A DNA stretch of 11,804 nucleotides from Bacteroidales bacterium (GTDB lineage: Bacteria > Bacteroidota > Bacteroidia > Bacteroidales > S143-33): positions 6,157 through 17,960 of the forward strand of contig JALWNS010000210.1 of the NCBI GenBank assembly GCA_027083655.1, read 5' to 3'. Under the pieces are notes generated by a model. It saw only the letters and a program-made list of their open reading frames with translations, was not told the DNA's origin and did not search any database. A program made the translations under genes and the position numbers. Shown here in pieces: positions 1 through 6,993 of the stretch (position 1 is the stretch's first letter; the number at the start of each line of letters is the position of its first letter).

Positions 1-1420
1 GCTTTATTTTAAGCCATTGATCAGGTGTTGGTTCAAACTTATTAAAGTAGCAATAGTACGCCTCTGGGTTTTTAAAATCAAAACAATTTTTTGTTAGCTT
101 TTCTGTTGCTATGATGCCATAGAGAGGCCTACCAGAATAAAACTTTAAACTAAAAATATACCTGCTACCTATCTTAAAATTAAAACCTTGATGTTGGACA
201 GTAAAAACAATGCGTGGATCATCTTTTTGCAAACCAAATTCTTCTATTATTCTACTAAGGTAGCTAACATAAGTATCAAACATCTGCCCGGGAAACTTGC
301 GTCTTATTTCTTCAAAGCCCAGTCCTTGCCGTTCGTCCAAAAACTGTAATATGTGTTCATAATGCTCTTTCTCTATCTTAAAATTTGTTCCTTGCCTACC
401 TACAGGCAGACTGCTAAGAATATCATCGTCCTTTATTTCTTCCCACAAGATTGGGTTATCTACCAGGTTGTGTGTAATCCTTATCCTCACTGCTTTCCCT
501 GGTTTTACCTGGCTTGGATCTTTATAATATTTCAAATCTTTTATGTCCTCAATGCCAACATCATACACAAATGAAGTTGTCTCTGCCAGGGCATAAACAC
601 CAGGCTTTTCACCTGTCACCCATATCACTATCTTATCATGTTTCTTAATTCTATCCTTATGTTGGTTAACACCCCATTCCTCCAAAGCCTCATCCCTGAG
701 AGCCCCCTCTATGTCGTAATACTTGGGGTTTGCCTGGAACAGCCAAAAATTAGGATTATTAAAAGCCCATGCATCATAAGATATCACCCAGTAAGGGCGG
801 GGATCTTTCTCTTTAACCTGGCGTATAATATCCATATACTCAGTAAAAGTCTCAAACTCAGGGTCTATTCCTAAATTCTCTAAATATGGTCTAGTCTGCT
901 TGTCTATAGGAAAATATTTTTCAGGATTAATCCAGAACAACCCCTGGGTAATCTTTGGCTTACCTGTATATTTTATTCCAAGCACCCTAGCAAAATCTTC
1001 ATCTGTGACATTATCGGCCATCACCTTCTCAAAAAAATCCCAGAGAATATCTATATCGTTTTCCTCCCTTTCGTATTTGTAACCATAGAACCATACCCTT
1101 TGTGCATTTGACATCGGCACGCCTTCAAAGTCTGATGGGATGGGTATCTCCACCTTGTCTTTCTCTTTTAAATGTTCTGCAATATTAGCTATTATTTTAA
1201 TTCGTTTATCCTCACCATATTTATTGAGATATGAGAAAAATGTGAAAGGTTCCATTACCTCCAGCTCTATCTTATGTCCAGGAGCATCCTGGTCTGTACC
1301 GACATCAACTCCTGCGTTCCTAAGCAATTCCACTAGCTCCTTTTGTTGGTTTCGTTTGCCTCTAAGATATTGTGCTAATTGCTTAAAAGTCTCCACCCAT
1401 GTATATTTTTCTTCTGGCAT
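1..1420 (-). CDS. EVE-domain protein, probably McrB-like restriction ATPase (C-terminus beyond window)
   Basis: This is an open minus-strand frame of 473 codons from the ATG at 1420 that reaches the window edge without a stop, so the protein is 3'-truncated here. Residues about 100-200 carry the signature WINPEKYFPID followed by TRPYL, which I associate with the N-terminal region of McrB-type proteins. Residues about 224-345 form an EVE (PUA-like) domain: FWLFQANPKYYDIEGAL, then WGVNQHKDRIK, then an IWVTGEKPGVYALAE strand and a GTNFKI end. EVE domains bind modified bases and are often joined to McrB AAA+ GTPases in type IV restriction. Residues about 355-473 form a further region I cannot assign. 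No Walker A motif is reached, so the ATPase part is inferred only. The gene follows tex by 70 bp and has its own candidate promoter. It could instead be a stand-alone EVE protein with another effector. Confidence 0.8.
   Translation of the reverse strand, partial: MPEEKYTWVETFKQLAQYLRGKRNQQKELVELLRNAGVDVGTDQDAPGHKIELEVMEPFTFFSYLNKYGEDKRIKIIANIAEHLKEKDKVEIPIPSDFEGVPMSNAQRVWFYGYKYEREENDIDILWDFFEKVMADNVTDEDFARVLGIKYTGKPKITQGLFWINPEKYFPIDKQTRPYLENLGIDPEFETFTEYMDIIRQVKEKDPRPYWVISYDAWAFNNPNFWLFQANPKYYDIEGALRDEALEEWGVNQHKDRIKKHDKIVIWVTGEKPGVYALAETTSFVYDVGIEDIKDLKYYKDPSQVKPGKAVRIRITHNLVDNPILWEEIKDDDILSSLPVGRQGTNFKIEKEHYEHILQFLDERQGLGFEEIRRKFPGQMFDTYVSYLSRIIEEFGLQKDDPRIVFTVQHQGFNFKIGSRYIFSLKFYSGRPLYGIIATEKLTKNCFDFKNPEAYYCYFNKFEPTPDQWLKIK
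330..420. repeat. short imperfect palindrome inside the EVE gene, read as LPVGRQG
   Basis: Around positions 391-411 the plus strand reads TGCCTACCTACAGGCAG, with 5-bp arms TGCCT and AGGCA around a 6-nt centre. On the coding strand it is translated in frame as LPVGRQG, at the end of the EVE domain just before GTNFKI. The spacing differs from what I expect for EVE proteins, where an RQ…GTNF segment is usual. This could be a small palindromic element inserted in frame, or ordinary sequence that happens to be palindromic. The outer coordinates are approximate. Confidence 0.3.
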
Positions 1421-1454
1421 AATGAATTAGTGTTTAAGTTTTAGCAATGTGATA

Positions 1455-1486
1455 TAAATTTATTCTTTTTCCTGTAGTTGGACAAA
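1455..1486 (-). promoter_or_regulatory. candidate Bacteroidota-type promoter for the EVE gene
   Basis: On the minus strand TTTG (1486-1483) is followed after exactly 20 nt by TAAATTTA (1462-1455). This matches the Bacteroidota sigma-ABfr pattern TTTG-N19-21-TAnnTTTG at all but the last base. Transcription would begin near 1448, giving a leader of about 28 nt before the ATG at 1420. A second TTTG lies directly upstream at 1490-1487 and touches the end of tex, whose stop begins at 1493 on this strand. AT-rich DNA makes chance matches possible. Confidence 0.4.
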
Positions 1487-1490
1487 CAAA

Positions 1491-3638
1491 TCATTCCTCC
1501 TGTCCCTCGTCTATACGCAGGGATAGTCCTATGCGCTTACGTTCCAGGTCAATGGAGATGACTTTTACCCTTACATGTTGATGGACGTGCACTATTTCAT
1601 TAGGATCGCTCACGTAGCGGTCTGCCATCTCAGAAATATGCACAAGGCCATTTTCTTTAATACCAATATCCACAAAAGCACCAAACCTGGTTACATTCTT
1701 AACCACACCGGGCAGAACCATTCCTACCTTCAGGTCTTCAATGGATTTAATATTCTCGTCAAATTCCAGTACCTTGAACTCATCGCGGGGATCACGGCCA
1801 GGCTTGGCAAGCTCCTGCATTATATCTTTTAGCGTCTCTGGTCCTGCCTGCCCGTCCACATACCGGTAAATATCAATTTTTTCCTGCAGCTTTTTATCAG
1901 CTATGAGCTGCTCCACTGTCACGCCCATATCCTGGGCCATTCGCTCAACGATGTGATAGCTTTCCGGATGGACTGCGGTGCGGTCCAGAGGATTGGGTGC
2001 ATCAGGAATACGCAGGAAGCCCGCCGATTGCTCAAAAGCTTTGTCGCCCATGAGCTTGACTTTGCGCAATTGATCACGGCTCTGAAATGGTCCATTCTCC
2101 TGGCGGTAACGTACAATATTCTCGGCCAAAGTCTTGCCAATACCAGAGACATACATAAGCAGGTACTTAGAAGCCGTGTTCACATCCACGCCCACGCGGT
2201 TGACCACATATTCCACTGTTCTGTCCAGGGCTTCTTTCAGCCGGGTTTGATTGACATCATGCTGGTACTGCCCCACACCCAGGGACTTGGGATCTATCTT
2301 AACAAGCTCTGCCAGAGGGTCAATTAACCGCCGGCCTATTGACACGGCGCCGCGCACTGTGACGTCATAGTCAGGAAATTCCTCTCGTGCCACTGGCGAG
2401 GCAGAATAAATTGATGCCCCGCTCTCGTCCACAATGTATATTTTCACATCACGCGGATAACGCACTTTTTTGAGGAATTTCTCAGTCTCGCGGCTCGCCG
2501 TCCCATTGCCCAGGGCAATAACATCAATCTTATATTGCTCCACGAGCCGCGAGATGGTGCGCGCCGCCTCCACTGCTTCACGTGCTCCTGTGTGCGGGTA
2601 AATCGTGGTGTTGAACATCAGATCGCCAGACTCGTTGAGTGTGACGACTTTGCAACCTGTACGGAAACCCGGGTCTATTGCCAGAACACGCTTGCGGCCT
2701 AGTGGAGGCTCCATGAGCAAATGCCACAGGTTTTTGGTAAAAACCTTAATGGCTTCCTCGTCTGCACGTTCCTTTAGCTGCTGGCGCATCTCTGTCTCCA
2801 GGCTTGGCCTTATCAGGCGCAGATAACTGTCTTTGACAGCCAATTGTACCTGACCTGTAGCCTGGTTATCACCACGGAGAAAATGGCGGAAAAGGATATC
2901 CAGAGCCCTGTCGCGTTCTGGTTCAATGCTTATATTGATAATTCCTTCGCGTTCGGCACGGAATATAGCCAGGACACGATGGGATGCTATACGTGTTATT
3001 GGCTCAGAATAAGAGAAATAATCACGGTACTTTTGACCTTCCTCTTCCTTATCTTTCTTAACCTTTGTGGTAATAACAGCGTGGCGGCTAAACAGGTTCC
3101 TCAGCTTAGCCCTGACCGTAGCATCTTCGTTCACCCATTCGGCAATAATATCACGTGCGCCCTGGAGAGCTTCTTCCACGGTCTGGACCTCATCTGTTAG
3201 ATACTGCTCTGCCCCGGCCACCACGTCAAAGGCGCCCTGGTTAAAAATTTTTTTGGCCAGAGGTTCCAGGCCTTTCTCACGGGCAATAACTCCACGTGTA
3301 CGGCGCTTGGGTTTATAAGGCAGGTACAGGTCCTCAAGCTCGGCCAGTGTCTGTGCTGCAAGGATTTTCTCCTTCAGCCCGGGCGTGAGCTTGCCCTGTT
3401 CCTCAATTGTTGAGAGGATTGTTTCACGGCGCTGGTCAATCTCTGTTAGCCGACGCTCAATGTCATGTATTTTTTCTATTTGCACCTCATCCAGACCACC
3501 AGTATGGTCCTTGCGATAGCGGGCTATGAATGGGATAGTAGCTCCATTGGCAAGGAGGTATAACACGCTTTTGACCTGGTTCTCTGTGAGGGAAAGCTCT
3601 GTAGCTATCTGCCGGACATGATTTTCATTAAATTCCAT
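1491..3638 (-). CDS. tex: Tex, RNA-binding transcriptional accessory protein
   Basis: This is a complete 715-residue protein of normal length for the Tex family, a cytosolic S1-domain nucleic-acid-binding factor thought to act with RNA polymerase or RNA. Domains in order: an N-terminal helical Tex_N region (1 to about 200, with TIPFIARYRKDHTGGLDE near 34-51); a YqgF/RNase H-like domain (about 316-450, with AIDPGFRTG at 320-328, ALGNGTASRETE and DESGASIYSAS); a helix-hairpin-helix pair (about 490-545, with VSGIGKTLAENIV); and a C-terminal S1 domain (about 637-707, with RFGAFVDIGIKENGLVHIS). The ATG at 3638 is the natural start because family homology begins at once. No clear Shine-Dalgarno precedes it. 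Its upstream DNA is the repeat array at 3687-4300, so part of that array may lie in its leader or promoter region. Its GC content appears higher than that of its neighbours. This is the most secure assignment in the window. Confidence 0.97.
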   Translation of the reverse strand: MEFNENHVRQIATELSLTENQVKSVLYLLANGATIPFIARYRKDHTGGLDEVQIEKIHDIERRLTEIDQRRETILSTIEEQGKLTPGLKEKILAAQTLAELEDLYLPYKPKRRTRGVIAREKGLEPLAKKIFNQGAFDVVAGAEQYLTDEVQTVEEALQGARDIIAEWVNEDATVRAKLRNLFSRHAVITTKVKKDKEEEGQKYRDYFSYSEPITRIASHRVLAIFRAEREGIINISIEPERDRALDILFRHFLRGDNQATGQVQLAVKDSYLRLIRPSLETEMRQQLKERADEEAIKVFTKNLWHLLMEPPLGRKRVLAIDPGFRTGCKVVTLNESGDLMFNTTIYPHTGAREAVEAARTISRLVEQYKIDVIALGNGTASRETEKFLKKVRYPRDVKIYIVDESGASIYSASPVAREEFPDYDVTVRGAVSIGRRLIDPLAELVKIDPKSLGVGQYQHDVNQTRLKEALDRTVEYVVNRVGVDVNTASKYLLMYVSGIGKTLAENIVRYRQENGPFQSRDQLRKVKLMGDKAFEQSAGFLRIPDAPNPLDRTAVHPESYHIVERMAQDMGVTVEQLIADKKLQEKIDIYRYVDGQAGPETLKDIMQELAKPGRDPRDEFKVLEFDENIKSIEDLKVGMVLPGVVKNVTRFGAFVDIGIKENGLVHISEMADRYVSDPNEIVHVHQHVRVKVISIDLERKRIGLSLRIDEGQEE

Positions 3639-3686
3639 GTGTGTAAAGATTGAAGAATTGTGCTTAGTAAAGCTAAAAAAAATTCC

Positions 3687-3892
3687 GGAGGAAAAAAGAG
3701 CTTTGAGGCAAGGTAGCTAAAAAACTATCATGATATAACGCCTGTAGCTAGGTGCCTACGCCACGCTTGCTACAGAAGACACAGGAGGGAAAAGAGCTTT
3801 GAGGCAAGGTGGCTAAAAAAGTGGTGATCAATATTTCGCCTATGTAATACTCCTTACTGGATACCTGCAAGGTGCCTACGGCAAGTGATATG
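3687..3892. repeat. intergenic repeat, first copy pair (units A1 and B1)
   Basis: Unit A1 (3687-3783) and unit B1 (3784 to about 3892) share a start of the form GGAGGAAAAAAGAGC, then TTTGAGGCAAGG, then AGCTAAAAAA or GGCTAAAAAA. They differ in the middle and converge again on GCAAGGTGCCTACG or a close variant. A1 ends in a 34-bp inverted repeat (3742-3775) with arms CTGTAGCTAG and CTTGCTACAG, one mismatch. B1's palindrome starts at 3865 and decays after GGTGCCTACGGCA. The pair is repeated with only a few differences about 402 bp further on (4090-4297). Confidence 0.85.
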
Positions 3893-4089
3893 GCGCTTAT
3901 TATTTGTACGAATTGGTATAAAAACACTACTGGATAACGCCTGCCCAAAAGAGTGCCACGGGGAGAGCAAGCTCCGCCTGAGACAAAACACTCCTGGGAA
4001 AAAAAAGAGCTCCGCCGAAAAGTGGCTAAAAAACTGTGATACAACGCCTGTAGCAAGGTGCCTACGCCACGCTTGCTACAGAAGACACA
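3893..4089. repeat. intergenic repeat, diverged middle copies
   Basis: The stretch 3893-3995 has a weak resemblance to the repeat unit (CGCCTG near 3938, AGACAAAACACTCCTGGGAAAA near 3981-4000) and looks like a decayed copy. From 3996 to 4089 there is a clearer third A-type unit. Its left part is altered, with CTCCGCCGAAAAG in place of CTTTGAGGCAAGG. Its palindrome is perfect: arms CTGTAGCAAG and CTTGCTACAG at 4048-4081 enclose GTGCCTACGCCACG. No gene is visible here. Confidence 0.7.
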
Positions 4090-4300
4090 GGAGGAAAAAG
4101 AGCTTTGAGGCAAGGTAGCTAAAAAACTATCATGATATAACGCCTGTAGCAAGATGCCTACGCCACGCTTGCTACAGAAGACACAGGAGGAAAAAAGAGC
4201 TTTGAGGCAAGGTAGCTAAAAAAGTGGTGATCAATATTTCGCCTATGTAATACTCCTTACTGGATACCTGCAAGGTGCCTACGGCACGCCCGCTACAGAA
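4090..4300. repeat. intergenic repeat, second copy pair (units A2 and B2)
   Basis: Unit A2 (4090-4185) matches A1 except for one missing A and two substitutions. Unit B2 (4186 to about 4300) matches B1 closely through GGTGCCTACGGCA. A2's palindrome lies at 4144-4177. B2's lies at 4268-4297 with a GTGCC-TAC-GGCAC core. B2 ends in the complete CGCTACAGAAG edge that B1 has lost. The near identity over about 200 bp suggests a fairly recent duplication of an A+B pair. Confidence 0.85.
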
Positions 4301-4339
4301 GTGTAGATTAAAACAGCACACAATTACATGGCAATGGGA

Positions 4340-4744
4340 CTAATAATTATTCACCTCCTGTATTCTCCTCCCGTAAGTCTCCTTACGGCGGAAGAGCAAA
4401 TAAATCTTTGACTGGTTAAAACCCGTGGATGTACCCGTCATATCATAAATGGTCTGAAGGTAGAGCCAACCGTTGTTTTCAAAAAAATCAATTACACCTG
4501 TCATACTACCAAAAACAATAGGACGTCCCATGCTATCGGTCACAGTTATTTTGTTTTTACCAACTAAATTACACTTTCCGGGCACTTTGTAAAATGCCTT
4601 TGTATTGCAGAAAGGCCTGGTTAGATAAATCAAAATATAATCTTGTCTAACGATACGGTCTATATTCATCCCATCCAGATAGATCTGGGAAAAGGCAGGG
4701 AAAGACAAAACACTTATCAGTATTAATCCCAGAATTTTTTTCAT
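4340..4744 (-). CDS. orphan exported small protein
   Basis: This 134-residue protein starts at the ATG at 4744 with a clear signal peptide: MKK, a hydrophobic core LGLILISVLSF, and a likely cleavage site after PAFS near residue 19. The mature part of about 115 residues should be periplasmic or secreted. It contains two cysteines (C46, C58) that could form a disulfide, a segment TVTDSMGRPIVFGSMTGVID, and a basic C-terminus (RRKETYGRRIQEVNNY). I recognise no family. The pattern of short beta-like stretches suggests a compact beta-rich domain, which is inference only. The gene stands alone between the operon's terminator-like structure and the repeat array, and a candidate promoter lies 41-72 bp upstream. 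No function is proposed. Confidence 0.75.
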   Translation of the reverse strand: MKKILGLILISVLSFPAFSQIYLDGMNIDRIVRQDYILIYLTRPFCNTKAFYKVPGKCNLVGKNKITVTDSMGRPIVFGSMTGVIDFFENNGWLYLQTIYDMTGTSTGFNQSKIYLLFRRKETYGRRIQEVNNY

Positions 4745-4771
4745 GTTAAATGAATTTTATCAATAGCAAGC

Positions 4772-4794
4772 TTTAGTTTATTGTGAAAACTAAA
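4772..4794. promoter_or_regulatory. 8-bp inverted repeat upstream of the orphan exported gene
   Basis: TTTAGTTT (4772-4779) and AAACTAAA (4787-4794) form a perfect 8-bp inverted repeat with a 7-nt centre. It overlaps the -7 element of the candidate promoter and sits 28-50 bp before the ATG at 4744. It could be an operator or the start of a leader hairpin. AT-only-rich arms also arise by chance in this kind of DNA. Confidence 0.35.
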
Positions 4795-4816
4795 ATTTAT
4801 TAAGCAATTAACCAAA
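4785..4816 (-). promoter_or_regulatory. candidate Bacteroidota-type promoter for the orphan exported gene
   Basis: On the minus strand TTTG (4816-4813) is followed after 20 nt by TAGTTTTC (4792-4785), a seven-of-eight match to TAnnTTTG. Transcription would start near 4778, leaving a leader of about 34 nt. The spacing equals that of the candidate promoter before the EVE gene, which mildly supports both. Confidence 0.35.
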
Positions 4817-4872
4817 TCTCATCCTGATCAGCGTACCTGTGGAAAGAATTTCATCTAATACCAATTCTTAAT

Positions 4873-4907
4873 CTAAAATAGTCTGAAGCTATTTTAGGTT
4901 TTTAGAC
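4873..4907. other. 9-bp hairpin with an alternative overlapping stem
   Basis: CTAAAATAG (4873-4881) and CTATTTTAG (4889-4897) make a perfect 9-bp stem with a 7-nt loop. An overlapping alternative pairs GTCTGAA (4881-4887) with TTTAGAC (4901-4907), allowing one G-U pair on the plus strand. The two stems cannot form together. The structure is not followed by a T-run on the minus strand, so it is not an ordinary terminator for the genes here. Otherwise the stretch 4817-4990 shows no gene and nothing else I can name. Confidence 0.4.
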
Positions 4908-4990
4908 TGGATACCGATACTTAATGAACATTGTTTAATGATAGAACTTGAAATTAAACTATCCTGAATTTGTAACCGGTATAAAAATTT

Positions 4991-5080
4991 AAAAAGCGGG
5001 GCTACCCAGCAAAATTCTTATATCAATTCCATCTCTAGCAAAAATACACAGATATTCGCTAGAATCTAGGCAACCCCGCT
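4991..5080 (-). terminator. compound stem-loop, probable terminator of the six-gene operon
   Basis: On the minus strand AGCGGGGTTGCC (5080-5069) pairs with GGTAGCCCCGCT (5006-4995) over 12 bp with two G-U pairs. The closing arm runs straight into TTTT and then AAATTTTT, as at an intrinsic terminator. Within the loop a second stem forms between CTAGCGAATAT (5062-5052) and ATTTTTGCTAG (5045-5035), with one mismatch and a 6-nt loop. The G-U pairs form only in minus-strand RNA, which supports that strand. The stem begins 13 nt after the stop of the last operon gene. The enclosed length (62 nt between the main arms) is long for a simple terminator, so a structured RNA or mobile palindrome is possible. 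It has a 7-bp tRNA-like end stem but no T-arm sequence, so it is not a tRNA. Confidence 0.6.
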
Positions 5081-5092
5081 AAAATCTTAGAC

Positions 5093-5713
5093 TTACTTAA
5101 GCAAAGAGAGGCCTTCTTGTGCAGATTTGTCACCAGGACGGATCATTAAAGCTTTGTTAAACAATATTTTAGCCTCGCGGAACTTTTTTAGCCTGTAATT
5201 TGTCCATGCCAGCATAACCACGCTACTGTAATCAAAAGGATACTGGTTTACCAACTTTTCAAACAGCGGATAAGCCTGGTTGTACTGTCCCTGTGCGTAG
5301 TATATATCCCCCAGGTATAGTAGCGCATAATAATTGTTTGGTGCAATCTTGAGTATCTCTTTATATTGGCCGATTATCTGTGTAGTACGGCCCAGGGCAT
5401 TGAGAGGATAAATAATACCGAATTTTGCCTCAATGGAGTATGGCATCAAATCAATAGCACGATTGTAATAAGAGATAGACTGTTGGAATAAGCCTGCCTC
5501 ATAACTAAGCCAACCCAGGCGCAGGTTAATCTCATAAGAATCCTGGCTATAGACCTGCTGCAAGGCATCAATGGCTTCGTTGTATTTGCCTTGCCTCTCT
5601 AGTTCGTAGCTTTTGGCAAAAGCATCAATAATAACCTGTGTGCCGTTCTGTCCATAAGCACTGACGGCCAGAACGAGGATAATTCCTGTAAAGATTTTTT
5701 TCAGAACGTCCAT
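5093..5713 (-). CDS. small exported tetratricopeptide-repeat protein
   Basis: This 206-residue protein has an N-terminal signal peptide (KKIFTGIILVLAVSAYG, likely cleavage before QNGT near residue 22), so it should act in the periplasm. The rest is helical with about five TPR units, roughly at residues 27-60, 61-94, 95-128, 129-162 and 163-196. The typical pattern is visible in YNEAIDALQQVY, ALLYLGDIYYAQGQYNQAYPLFEKL and FREAKILFNKAL. There is no lipobox cysteine. TPRs are protein-binding scaffolds, and the position directly behind the TPR/barrel gene suggests that the two proteins work as partners. The start at 5713 is fixed by a strong Shine-Dalgarno and lies 13 bp inside the preceding gene. 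This is the last gene of the operon. Confidence 0.9.
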   Translation of the reverse strand: MDVLKKIFTGIILVLAVSAYGQNGTQVIIDAFAKSYELERQGKYNEAIDALQQVYSQDSYEINLRLGWLSYEAGLFQQSISYYNRAIDLMPYSIEAKFGIIYPLNALGRTTQIIGQYKEILKIAPNNYYALLYLGDIYYAQGQYNQAYPLFEKLVNQYPFDYSSVVMLAWTNYRLKKFREAKILFNKALMIRPGDKSAQEGLSLLK

Positions 5714-6993
5714 ATCACACCTCCTTTTATGTAGTTTGTGTTTGCTGTTTGCGTGATCGTTGTTGTACCTTGTTGATCATCAATAGTAAAGGTATATTCT
5801 GAAGGATAAAAGCCAATAAAGAATGTCTTGTTTTTCTTTGTTGTGTATGTCAGTGTTGCCCCATACAAGCTTGTTATCGGTTCATCAATATTATAAACAA
5901 AATATCCATCATTTGTTACGAGATGATAGATTGTTCCATAGTAATAAGTTCCTGTTAAATATAGCCGTCCAAGCCTTAGGCTAATTTCTGGAGCAATAAC
6001 AGTATTCTGTTGCACATCACTACTGAGGCCATAAAACACTGTCGTAGCAAGGTAAAGATTAGAGTTAGCAAAAGGGTAAAATCCTAGTGTTGCATTGGTA
6101 TATGCATCCCGGGTATCCCCAATTTTTAGAAAATCTATTCCTGTTTTAACCCTGAACAAGCTAAACTGTTTCTCCATGGACAAGCCAGCGGAATAATCCA
6201 TAAACAACGTACTATAGCGTGCCAGACGGCCGCGGAATGTACCTACTTTCTCGACCAGGCCAAAAATTAAATTATAATTTACATTAGCAACAAAACGCCT
6301 GCCCAAGTAATAAGATAGACGGCCATTGCTTCTGATCTGGGTATTATTCAGCGTTGCTACAGCCTGGTTAGTAGGACCAGTGCCAACAACCCACATCCTG
6401 TCCTGCTTGAGCAATTGTCCATCATGGTAGAAAAACAAGTTATCCGAAAACTGGTGATACAACCCTAGATCTATTGAATATTGCGAACGTGTGAAATAAT
6501 ATTCGTATTCTCCAATCTGGTAATCCGTGGATAGAATCCGGTCATAATCCAGATTATTAAACCTTGTAATAGCTATGTCCACTGACCTCAATGTGTTCTC
6601 TGTGAGCTTCTGGTAAATCTTATTGTCATAAGACAGGTACATTCCCATATTCATGGCAGCTTTGTCCTGACCGGAATAAAGATAAGAATAATAAAGCATC
6701 TCTTTAGTCCATTCATAATCAGGATTTTGCCTATAAGCCTTTTCAAAATAAGGAATAGCCTTCAGATAACGGCCTTTTTGGAAATAAGCATAGCCTGTAC
6801 GTAGCTTCAAATAATAAGAATCAATACCCTGGCGACGTGCTTTGCGGCTAAGCTTTATCAATTCATTCCACTCTCCCCGTAAATACATACCATAGGTTGC
6901 CGTATCAACCTCGTAAAAAGTTAGCTTCTGGCCACTTAAAGACCAAGCCAATAGTAAAACTACTGCTATTAAAAATAACTTTCTTCTTTCCAT
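5701..6993 (-). CDS. TPR plus outer-membrane beta-barrel protein
   Basis: This is a 430-residue protein. A signal peptide (MERRKLFLIAVVLLLAWSLSG, cleavage near residue 21) is followed by a short TPR region at about 25-125, with the pattern YYLKLRTGYAYFQKGRYLKAIPYFEKA. From about residue 160 there are alternating amphipathic strands rich in Tyr, Phe and Gly, such as YSIDLGLYHQF, GRLSYYLG and LYLTGTYYYGT, ending in GGVIWTF. The terminal aromatic residue is typical of proteins inserted by the BAM machinery. I infer an outer-membrane barrel with a periplasmic TPR neck. The pore size and cargo cannot be read from the sequence. The start at 6993 overlaps the end of the channel-peptidase gene by 25 bp. 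It is the plausible outer-membrane exit or entry component of the operon. Confidence 0.85.
   Translation of the reverse strand: MERRKLFLIAVVLLLAWSLSGQKLTFYEVDTATYGMYLRGEWNELIKLSRKARRQGIDSYYLKLRTGYAYFQKGRYLKAIPYFEKAYRQNPDYEWTKEMLYYSYLYSGQDKAAMNMGMYLSYDNKIYQKLTENTLRSVDIAITRFNNLDYDRILSTDYQIGEYEYYFTRSQYSIDLGLYHQFSDNLFFYHDGQLLKQDRMWVVGTGPTNQAVATLNNTQIRSNGRLSYYLGRRFVANVNYNLIFGLVEKVGTFRGRLARYSTLFMDYSAGLSMEKQFSLFRVKTGIDFLKIGDTRDAYTNATLGFYPFANSNLYLATTVFYGLSSDVQQNTVIAPEISLRLGRLYLTGTYYYGTIYHLVTNDGYFVYNIDEPITSLYGATLTYTTKKNKTFFIGFYPSEYTFTIDDQQGTTTITQTANTNYIKGGVIWTF
5716..5727 (-). promoter_or_regulatory. strong Shine-Dalgarno embedded in the preceding gene
   Basis: The minus strand reads AAAAGGAGGTGTGATATGG. 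The AAGGAGGT core lies 5 nt before the ATG at 5713 and also encodes the last residues (GGV) of the outer-membrane protein. It is the only near-perfect Shine-Dalgarno I see in the window, where most starts have none. Confidence 0.7.

Noticed and set aside
353..1430. Four plus-strand open frames of 60-96 codons
   Set aside because: They lie antisense to one continuous minus-strand coding frame with clear EVE-domain homology.
1919..2152. Open frames inside tex on both strands, including one of 124 codons at 1953-2327
   Set aside because: They are shadows of the tex reading frame, which has full-length family similarity.
3748..4152. Minus-strand open frame of 134 codons within the intergenic array, with an internally repeated peptide
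   Set aside because: The peptide repetition only mirrors the DNA repeats. Composition is odd (Cys-, Ser- and Phe-rich), there is no convincing start or family, and the palindromes explain the sequence better.
3687..4300. CRISPR array
   Set aside because: The repeat units are about 95-115 bp, differ in length and content, and have no uniform unique spacers. No cas gene is present.
4995..5080. Possible tRNA (86 nt with a 7-bp terminal stem)
   Set aside because: There is no T-arm GTTCRA-like sequence, no plausible anticodon arm of normal size, and the inner stem is too long.
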